From assembly GCA_964583605.1 (NCBI GenBank), contig CAZOWL010000059.1, forward strand, positions 1-27,958: a DNA stretch of 27,958 nt. Reading direction: 5' to 3'. This stretch comes from CAZOWL01 sp964583605 (lineage in GTDB: Bacteria; Pseudomonadota; Gammaproteobacteria; Chromatiales; Chromatiaceae). The notes under the pieces were generated by a model that made no database searches, had not been told where the DNA came from, and worked only from the letters and a program-made list of their open reading frames with translations. A program made the translations under genes and the position numbers. Shown in pieces: positions 23,764 through 27,958 of the stretch; positions within the stretch are counted from its first letter, which is position 1; the number at the start of each line of letters is the position of its first letter.

Positions 23764-24225
23764 ATGCAGAGCGTCGCCTATCTGTTGCCCAAGCACCGTC
23801 ACACGACCTGGAGCCCAGCGCTTGAACCCTTAGACACAGCTGCCGAGGCAGGTGTTGCGATTCCGCTGCTCGGCTACGTCACCGCCGGGCAGCCCATCGA
23901 CATCCCGGAAGATCGCGAGACCGTCACGGTTCCTCGCCACATGGTGCGCAAAAACAGCTATGCGCTCCGGGTCCGCGGCCACTCGATGATCGACGACCAT
24001 ATCCAGGACGGGGACATCATCATCGTTGAGAAGCGCGAGACGGCGGAGAACGGCGAGTCAGTGGTCGCGATGATCAACGGCGAGCGCGTGACACTGAAAC
24101 GCTTCTATGTGGAGCGAGACGGCATCCGCCTACAGCCAGCGAATCCCGAGATGGAGCCCATATACCTCCGGCACGAGGAGCTGCAGATCCTAGGTATCGT
24201 GGCGGGGGTCATACGTCAGGGCTGA
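23764..24225 (+). CDS. S24 (LexA/UmuD-like) peptidase without a DNA-binding domain
   Basis: 153 residues. The C-terminal two thirds is a complete S24 domain: cleavage-type Ala41-Gly42 in YVTAGQPI, Ser74 in VRGHSM and Lys112 in RVTLKRF, with QDGDIIIVEKRE between. The first ~33 residues hold no helix-turn-helix and are too short for one. It is thus UmuD-like in form but somewhat longer than the usual ~139. No umuC, imuB or dnaE2 gene is next to it. The ATG at 23764 is chosen because GGAGG lies five bases before it; an ATG at 23749 is also in frame. It diverges from lexA and shares its operator-like region, so SOS control is likely. It could be a UmuD homologue, a decoy partner of LexA or a LexA paralogue that lost its DNA-binding part. 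Confidence 0.75.
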   Translation: MQSVAYLLPKHRHTTWSPALEPLDTAAEAGVAIPLLGYVTAGQPIDIPEDRETVTVPRHMVRKNSYALRVRGHSMIDDHIQDGDIIIVEKRETAENGESVVAMINGERVTLKRFYVERDGIRLQPANPEMEPIYLRHEELQILGIVAGVIRQG

Positions 24226-24246
24226 CTGATGGCGCGGGCGCCCGCG

Positions 24247-24291
24247 CCGCCACCGCATGCCACGGCCGAGACTCGGCGTGGGCGGTGGCGG
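24247..24291. terminator. Long GC hairpin between convergent genes
   Basis: CCGCCACCGC (24247-24256) pairs with GCGGTGGCGG (24282-24291). Inside, CCAC-G-GCCGAG pairs with CTCGGC-GTGG, leaving an almost fully paired 45-base structure. It lies between the convergent S24 and yceI genes, where a two-way transcription stop is expected. No U-run is present. Confidence 0.55.
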
Positions 24292-24305
24292 GAGCGGCAG
24301 TCCGC

Positions 24306-24884
24306 TTACTGGCGAATCCCCTCAAGGGAGAGGATCATCTCGACATCGCGTGACGCCGGGCCGAGATCCCGCTCGATCCCGAAGTCCTTGAGCGCGAAAC
24401 GCGTCGTGCCCTGGAAGCCACGGCGGTAGCCGCCCCAGGGGTCGGGCCCATGCCCGATATGCTCGACTGCGATCTCCACCGGCCTGGTGATGCCGCGCAG
24501 CGTCAGGTCACCGACCAAGGTCGCCGTTCCGTCACCGTGATCGGTGAACGAGCTGCTCTTGAACCTTGCCTCGGGGTACCGGCTTACATCGAGGAACTCT
24601 TCGTCGCGGAGGTGCTTGTCCCGTTCGGCGTGATTGGAGTCGATGCTCGCCGTCTTGATCAGGACCGCGACCTCGGAGGCGGCCGGGTTATCTTCGTCGT
24701 AGCTGAAGCGACCGGAGAAGTCGTTGAACCGTCCATAGAGCCAGCTATAGCCGAGGTGCGGGATTCGGAACTGTATGAAGGCGTGGGCACCCTCGGTGTC
24801 GATCGCGTACTCATCGGCCGCGGCCAGACCCGGCAGGGCCAACGCGGCCGCGAAGCAGGTGGCGATAACGCTCGTACTCTTCAT
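24306..24884 (-). CDS. yceI: YceI-family periplasmic protein
   Basis: 192 residues with a signal peptide (about 1-23, ...LPGLAAA). The mature start DEYAIDTEGAHAFIQFRIPHLGYSW is the YceI opening, an eight-stranded lipocalin-like barrel that binds isoprenoid chains such as polyprenyl quinones in characterised members. Further family motifs are TASIDSNHAERDKHLRDEEFLD, YPEARFKSSS and LTLRGITRPV. The start has GAGGAG eight bases upstream. A cytochrome b561 gene lies just upstream on the same strand, the same pairing as yceJ-yceI in E. coli. This suggests a quinone- or isoprenoid-related function at the periplasmic side; the exact role is unknown. Confidence 0.92.
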   Translation of the reverse strand: MKSTSVIATCFAAALALPGLAAADEYAIDTEGAHAFIQFRIPHLGYSWLYGRFNDFSGRFSYDEDNPAASEVAVLIKTASIDSNHAERDKHLRDEEFLDVSRYPEARFKSSSFTDHGDGTATLVGDLTLRGITRPVEIAVEHIGHGPDPWGGYRRGFQGTTRFALKDFGIERDLGPASRDVEMILSLEGIRQ

Positions 24885-25012
24885 CTATCATGCTCCTCTG
24901 TGTATCGATGGATGACAATGCAGTCTCGTGGACCATGGCCGCTGCGCTCGGTTCCGCGGAGCGAGTTGGTCTCACGGTCTCGCAGTCTGAGACTGTGGCC
25001 ACCATCCCCGCC

Positions 25013-25588
25013 TCAGGCCGCCTCGATCGACCCTCGCCGCTTACCGCGGCGACCGAGCATCCGCAGCAGGGTGCCATCTCGGTCGATGAAATGATGTTTC
25101 AGCGCGGCCAGGGCGTGAACCGAGGCCAGCACAATCAGGGTGATGGCCAGAATCAGATGGACCTCGCCGGCGAGATCGGCTTGATTGGGGATCCCTGTGA
25201 TGGTTGCGGGGACGCTGAACCAGCCGAAGACATCGATCGAGCGGCCATCGGCTGTCGAGATCAGGTAGCCGGCCGTCATCACGAGCAGCAAGAGGACGTA
25301 GAGTGCGATGTGCACGACCCGCGCGGCGCGACGCTCAAGATCAGACTGGCCCGGCTCCGGCCGCGGCTTAGGGTTGATGAGGCGCCAAAGGATCCGAATC
25401 AAGAGTGTCAGCGCCAACAGCACACCGATGCCCTTATGGAGGTCCGGGGCGCGCTTGTACCAGGGATCATAGTACGTCAGCTCGACCATCCAGAGCCCGA
25501 GGGCGAAGAGCCCCACGACGACAATCGCAATGGTCCAATGCAGGATCACCGCGATCAGACCATACCGGTCGTCAGTATTCCGCCACAT
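25013..25588 (-). CDS. Cytochrome b561 (YceJ-like)
   Basis: 191-residue integral membrane cytochrome b561. The start RYGLIAVILHWTIAIVVVGLF is the family signature. Four helices are predicted (about 13-34, 52-70, 93-112 and 142-164). Histidines 17, 51, 93, 144 and 158 include the usual two haem b ligand pairs. HKGIGVLLALTLLIRILWRL and VHLILAITLIVLASVHALAALKHHFIDRDG are characteristic segments, read in parts. Proteins of this type move electrons between quinones and periplasmic acceptors. It lies 128 bp upstream of yceI on the same strand, the yceJ-yceI arrangement. The gap contains a CAGTCT-G-AGACTG palindrome at 24983-24995 and no gene. Confidence 0.92.
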   Translation of the reverse strand: MWRNTDDRYGLIAVILHWTIAIVVVGLFALGLWMVELTYYDPWYKRAPDLHKGIGVLLALTLLIRILWRLINPKPRPEPGQSDLERRAARVVHIALYVLLLLVMTAGYLISTADGRSIDVFGWFSVPATITGIPNQADLAGEVHLILAITLIVLASVHALAALKHHFIDRDGTLLRMLGRRGKRRGSIEAA

Positions 25589-25904
25589 CTGATCGCACTC
25601 CGCACAGCGAGGGCCGGCGCCCTCTCGACAGCGGCATGGTACGCATAAATGCGGATGGCCGCGAGTCGCCGTGGCTTGCCGGGGCCCTTTGCGCTAAACG
25701 CCTGATCAACCTAGGGGCAGCCTCGCAGAGAGCTGCGGACAGAGGGCGGTTTGGCGACAGTCCAACGCCAAGAGCCGTGGCGGCGTGCGATGCCGTCCGG
25801 CGGCAGCAACAGGCTGATTGCGGCCGATCGGGACTCAGTGCTCAACCGACCGGTCTTGCCGCGAAGCGGACGATCGCCGAACGGGGGCTGAGTGGCCGTT
25901 TACG

Positions 25905-25935
25905 CCCGAGTCCGGTCCCAGGGACCGGACTCGGG
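25905..25935. repeat. Perfect 31-bp palindrome
   Basis: CCCGAGTCCGGTCCC (25905-25919), a single A, then its exact reverse complement GGGACCGGACTCGGG (25921-25935). No coding frame depends on it and no U-run follows. A 15-bp perfect arm length is unlikely by chance; it may be a protein-binding site, a recombination site or a very stable RNA hairpin. Confidence 0.7.
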
Positions 25936-26080
25936 GGCGCGAGCCCGTTGGATTTCCGGTTCCGACCCCAGCCGGACATGTGCCTGGCACGCCCCGGGGG
26001 TGTCAAGAAATCCTACACCTCGCATTTCTGAGCAAGATCCTTGTGCAGCAAGGGCTGGCAGACAGTGGGAATAAATACAT

Positions 26081-26106
26081 CTGTCCGGGTTTACTGTCCG
26101 GGTTTA
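26081..26106. repeat. 13-bp tandem duplication
   Basis: CTGTCCGGGTTTA occurs twice in direct succession (26081-26093, 26094-26106), with CTG starting a third copy. The preceding AATAAATACATCTGTCC resembles sequence often found at the ends of RAYT-type transposons, which fits the RAYT remnant at 26403-26466. Confidence 0.5.
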
Positions 26107-26190
26107 CTGCACGCCATTGTCGTATTGACCTATCAGCGGCAATGGCGAATGAAAGTACAAAACTTCAGTCGTTCAAGACGAGATGCTTGA

Positions 26191-26295
26191 ATGAGCGAAA
26201 TGACCTTCGGGGTGATCCTCCGATACGAGATCCGGCGGCTCTACCCCTACCTCCAACTCGGTGACCTCCGCCAGAGATTGAGCTACGCGGCTTAG
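26191..26295 (+). pseudogene. DUF433 antitoxin remnant (C-terminal part)
   Basis: A 34-codon frame whose last 22 residues, EIRRLYPYLQLGDLRQRLSYAA, end just like DUF433 antitoxins (the family's ...YPxLxxxDIxAALAYAA). The DNA-binding front half (normally HPxIxGGxPxIxGTRIxV) is absent. The next gene, 35 bp on, is the start of DUF5615, the usual toxin partner, which supports the assignment. It is a decayed antitoxin, probably not functional. Confidence 0.6.
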
Positions 26296-26330
26296 CATGC
26301 AGAGGAGGCGGAAGCAGCAGCCGGACAGCA

Positions 26331-26402
26331 ATGAGGCTACTGCTCGACATGAATCTCCCGCCCGCATGGATACATGACGCATTGCTAAAACATGGGACGT
26401 AG
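26331..26402 (+). pseudogene. DUF5615 (PIN-like toxin) remnant, N-terminal part
   Basis: A 23-codon frame beginning MRLLLDMNLPPAWIHDALLKHG, the recognisable front of DUF5615 PIN-like toxins (MKLLLDxNLSPxWVxxLxxxG), with the first catalytic Asp in LLLDMN. It then stops at 26400-26402, where the minus-strand RAYT remnant begins, so about 90 residues are missing. It follows the DUF433 remnant in the normal antitoxin-toxin order. Confidence 0.6.
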
Positions 26403-26466
26403 TCTGTCCATTACGGGCGTCACATGTGAGCGCACCGGCAAATTCGAGGCGAAGTGGCCTTGCCAT
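26403..26466 (-). pseudogene. RAYT (REP-associated tyrosine transposase) remnant, N-terminal end
   Basis: The frame from ATG 26466 starts MARPLRLEFAGAL, the typical RAYT/Y1-transposase N-terminus. A small deletion then shifts the frame (the expected YHVTSRGN continues as HVT in the next frame), and the match ends near the DUF5615 remnant. The upstream GGTCAGGTCTTCC-type sequence (26498-26512) is also typical of DNA preceding these transposases. The HUH and catalytic Tyr regions are missing. Confidence 0.55.
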
Positions 26467-26531
26467 GCCTTCGAGTTTAGCTCAAGAAAGGCAAAAAGGA
26501 AGACCTGACCCCGTGCCCGTGCCCGTGCCCG

Positions 26532-26793
26532 CAGTCGAAAGAGGTTTTGCACCTGCAGGCGGTTGATCGTCTTCGGCCAGGTCCACTGGAACTGCTCGAG
26601 GGTCTTGATCACCGGGAAGCTTGCCTGCTGGATGCGTCGCTGCACGCTGCGCTCGCGGCGTAAAGCCGCCTCGCCCGCGGCCAGGCGCGTCAGATAGGCG
26701 AGGTGATCCCAGTGCGCCTGCGCCGCCTCGCGGGCCAGCGGCACATGCTGCTCCTGCATGAAGGGCAGCTTCAGATAGGCCAGCTGTTCGGCT
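26532..26793 (-). pseudogene. IS21-family istB remnant (N-terminal part)
   Basis: About 87 codons read LAEQLAYLKLPFMQEQHVPL then AREAAQAHWDHLAYLTRLAAGEAA, and RERSVQRRIQQASFPVIKTL followed by EQFQWTW. This is the N-terminal helical domain of IstB, the ATP-binding transposition helper of IS21 elements. The match stops at about 26532, before the Walker A, where a (GTGCCC)3 run (26513-26530) gives a spurious RARARARG. The other end is cut exactly where the dispersed repeat begins at 26794. No istA is present. Confidence 0.7.
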
Positions 26794-26920
26794 AACGATC
26801 ATGGGGCGAGCCGAGCCACCCCAGACGATGAAAGGTCACCTCGCCCCTGATCGTTCCCTCACCCCAACCCTCTCCCAGAGGGCGAGGGGGCGAACGTGCT
26901 CCGCGAGTTTCATGGTAAGA
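26794..26920. repeat. Dispersed repeat, copy 2
   Basis: About 127 bp matching 11314-11441. Hairpin 1: AACGATCATGGGGCGAG (26794-26810) with CTCGCCCCTGATCGTT (26840-26855), one bulged base. Hairpin 2: CCCTCTCCC (26868-26876) with GGGCGAGGG (26880-26888), one mismatch. It lies exactly between the istB remnant (ending 26793) and the recombinase remnant (starting 26921), so it marks a junction or insertion. Confidence 0.75.
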
Positions 26921-27120
26921 TCGACATCCGCGGCACCAAGTCCTTGGCGCCCAAGCCAGTGGCTGAACTGGGCCACCACGCGAATCTTGGTGCGAATCGA
27001 ACGCTTGGCGTAACCCAGCCGCGCGAGCTGCTCGCTGAATGCATCGACATACGGACCCAGCGGCCCGGCGGTCATCCGGCGGCACACGCGGGGGAATCGG
27101 AAAAATTCGGTCACGCTCAT
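26921..27120 (-). pseudogene. Tyrosine recombinase (phage-integrase family) remnant, N-terminal SAM-like domain
   Basis: 67 residues from ATG 27120. The segment GPLGPYVDAFSEQLARLGYA, then KRSIRTKIRVVAQFSHWLGR, is the core-binding (SAM-like) N-terminal domain of tyrosine recombinases. The frame passes at codon 68 (26920) into the dispersed repeat, which adds an unrelated tail (...HVRPLALWERVG). The catalytic Arg-His-Arg-Tyr domain is therefore missing. Inverted TATGCCGC sites and a zinc-finger-like gene lie just upstream, consistent with one end of a recombinase-based element. Confidence 0.65.
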
Positions 27121-27160
27121 GGCCTCTCCTCAGTCTTAGGATTGGGTGAGAGGCCAGGAA

Positions 27161-27275
27161 ACTATGCCGCATCGCCCGCCCGCAATGTCCGGCGCAGCGC
27201 GGGCCGACGGCGCTGACGCGGCATAATTTCCCGCACGGCATAAAAGAAGCTATGCCGCATGCGGCATCGCTTCTT
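27161..27275. repeat. Inverted and direct TATGCCGC sites upstream of the recombinase remnant
   Basis: GAAACTATGCCGC (27158-27170) is matched by the inverted GCGGCATAATTTC (27218-27230), 12 of 13 bases. A similar GCACGGCATAA follows at 27233. The core ATGCCGCATGCGGCAT (27252-27267) is a perfect 16-bp palindrome inside a 32-bp imperfect one with AAGAAGC/GCTTCTT arms (27244-27275). GGCCTCTC/GAGAGGCC also flank 27121-27154. These are candidate recombinase-binding or attachment sites. Confidence 0.5.
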
Positions 27276-27675
27276 GCAGCGCAGAACCGGTTAAGTTCGC
27301 GATAAGCCCAATGAGAACAATCGGTTGCGCGCTGAAGAGATCTTGTAACGCGGGTTGCGTTAAGAGCTCTGATTCATTCGCTATTTCAACCGCTTGCGCC
27401 GAACAGACCTCTTGTAACGCAGAGCCCGTTTGTGCTGCGCTGCGGCGCCAGTAGCCGGGATGCACGGCCCGCCAGGCCCGCACCCGCTCGATATTCGCCG
27501 CGCCGCGGAAGTACTCCCGATTGGCCGCCTTGCCCAGCCAGCGGCGCTGACTGGCCGCTTTGCTCGCCCGCCGACAGGCCGCCGCGCCGCAGTAGCGCTG
27601 GTGGTGCGCATTGCGCGCATCGGGATGGAATAACTCACCGCAGTGCAAACACTTGCGTCGTCTTCGTCGTTTCAC
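27250..27675 (-). CDS. Zinc-finger-like mobile-element accessory protein of unknown function
   Basis: 141 residues from a GTG at 27675, with GGAGG nine bases upstream. The basic start KRRRRRKCLHCGELFHPD is followed by RNAHHQRYCGAAACRRASKA; the Cys-x2-Cys and Cys/His/Cys residues suggest a zinc-binding knuckle. Then come RWLGKAANREYFRGAANIER and VRAWRAVHPGYWRR, well conserved in a family I know only as hypothetical proteins near recombinases and transposases. The second half holds short repeats around ALQE-x-CSAQ / ALQDLFSAQ and LIGLIANLTGSALQE. The usual final ~25 residues seem lost, since the frame ends inside the ATGCCGC palindrome. Confidence 0.6.
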   Translation of the reverse strand: MKRRRRRKCLHCGELFHPDARNAHHQRYCGAAACRRASKAASQRRWLGKAANREYFRGAANIERVRAWRAVHPGYWRRSAAQTGSALQEVCSAQAVEIANESELLTQPALQDLFSAQPIVLIGLIANLTGSALQEAMPHAA

Positions 27676-27834
27676 TTGGGCAGCCCTCCGCGCTACACCA
27701 AGCATCGCCGACGACCGCGTTGTTCGCCGCCGCCGACCGGCAGCGAAGAACACTCAGAACAAGATCGAAATGCGGAAGAAAGGGATAAAAGGCGGGGAGG
27801 AAAAAGAAGACGGAGAAGAACCTTCTCTACATGT
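27676..27834. other. Non-coding spacer with a purine-rich tract
   Basis: No gene is seen. On the plus strand about 27768-27825 is almost entirely purine (long A/G runs such as GGAAGAAAGGGATAAAAGG), unlike the GC-balanced DNA around it. It may be the untranslated leader of the zinc-finger-like gene or slipped repeat sequence. Confidence 0.35.
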
Positions 27835-27958
27835 TCACTCCGGCCAGAGAGCTACATTTTCGGGTCGGCGCTGACACGAGGCATGGCAGACGTTCTTCAT
27901 GTAGGCGACTAACGCCGTCAGGCGGGCCTTGAACAGTCCTTCTTTGCGCACGGTCTCG
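27835..27958 (-). pseudogene. IS66-like transposase fragment, cut by the window edge
   Basis: The frame enters from the right edge. It reads ETVRKEGLFKARLTALVAYM and then KNVCHASCQ, which resembles the segment before the catalytic DDE domain in some IS66-family TnpC proteins (LFxxxLTALVAYLKxxCHxSF). After about 27871 the sequence changes to RRPENVALWP and stops at 27835, so the match is broken at this end. No ATG is visible in the window. Confidence 0.45.

Larger units (their letters stand above)
25589..26190. other. Gene-free stretch with palindrome and repeat remnants
   Basis: About 600 bp without a supportable gene; the long open frames here show no family motif and low-complexity Arg/Pro content. 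It holds a 31-bp palindrome (25905-25935) and, after 26060, an ATAAATACATCTGTCC stretch and a 13-bp tandem duplication that look like transposon debris. It marks the passage from the core genome to the mobile region. Confidence 0.5.

Noticed and set aside
22979..23833. 284-codon plus-strand frame opposite lexA
   Set aside because: Shadow; the minus strand encodes a complete LexA.
25405..26031. 208-codon plus-strand frame over the yceJ-like start and the palindrome
   Set aside because: Starts antisense inside a clear cytochrome b561 and has only low-complexity Arg/Ser/Pro content.
26513..26530. (GTGCCC)3 run as a functional microsatellite
   Set aside because: Only three units, located at the edge of a broken istB; more likely junction debris.
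26792..27241. 149-codon minus-strand frame over the repeat
   Set aside because: The recognisable part (PPRPLGEGWGEG) is the known spurious translation of the dispersed repeat.
1..27958. CRISPR array, tRNA or rRNA genes
   Set aside because: No regularly spaced direct repeats and no T-arm/anticodon pattern or rRNA core sequence noticed on either strand.

Overview
The window looks like chromosomal DNA of a GC-rich, anoxygenic phototrophic gammaproteobacterium, most likely a purple sulfur bacterium (Chromatiales). This is inferred from a bacteriochlorophyll synthase / geranylgeranyl reductase pair (bchG-bchP) and multihaem cytochromes lying next to the proteobacterial aroA-cmk-rpsA-ihfB housekeeping order. 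No rRNA, tRNA or CRISPR array was found.

Layout. 285-629: a MIF-family tautomerase, convergent with ihfB. 636-5013 (minus): aroA-cmk-rpsA-ihfB. 5130-8855 (minus): a tightly packed redox operon of a heptahaem cytochrome c, a membrane cytochrome b and an octahaem cytochrome of the tetrathionate-reductase (OTR) family, 15 c-haem sites in all. 8856-9438: a gene-free stretch with several inverted repeats. 9439-11027: folB-folK diverging from plsY. 11012-11602: a shortened DUF29 gene, then dispersed repeats. 11612-20177 (minus): glgX, a thioredoxin-fold periplasmic protein, and a peptide/nickel-type ABC importer (lipoprotein, small membrane protein, permease, fused permease-ATPase, second ATPase). 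20379-22816 (plus): bchG-bchP and a small three-helix membrane protein. 22830-24225: a shortened HTH protein and a divergent pair made of LexA and an S24 peptidase without a DNA-binding domain, sharing a GAAC-N7-GAAC-N3-GTTC operator-like site. 24306-25588 (minus): yceI with a cytochrome b561.

25589-27958 is a mobile-element graveyard. It holds a 31-bp palindrome, the ends of a DUF433-DUF5615 toxin-antitoxin pair, the start of a REP-associated (RAYT) transposase, a piece of an IS21-type istB, a 127-bp dispersed repeat (second copy at 11314-11441), the start of a tyrosine recombinase with nearby inverted TATGCCGC sites, a Cys/His zinc-finger-like accessory protein and an IS66-like transposase end.

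The most interesting items are the OTR octahaem/cytochrome b/heptahaem module, the LexA/S24 divergent pair with its alphaproteobacterial-style operator, the unknown small membrane protein in the bchGP operon, and the recombinase remnant with its symmetric sites and zinc-finger partner. All family assignments come from reading motifs by eye; no database search was run.
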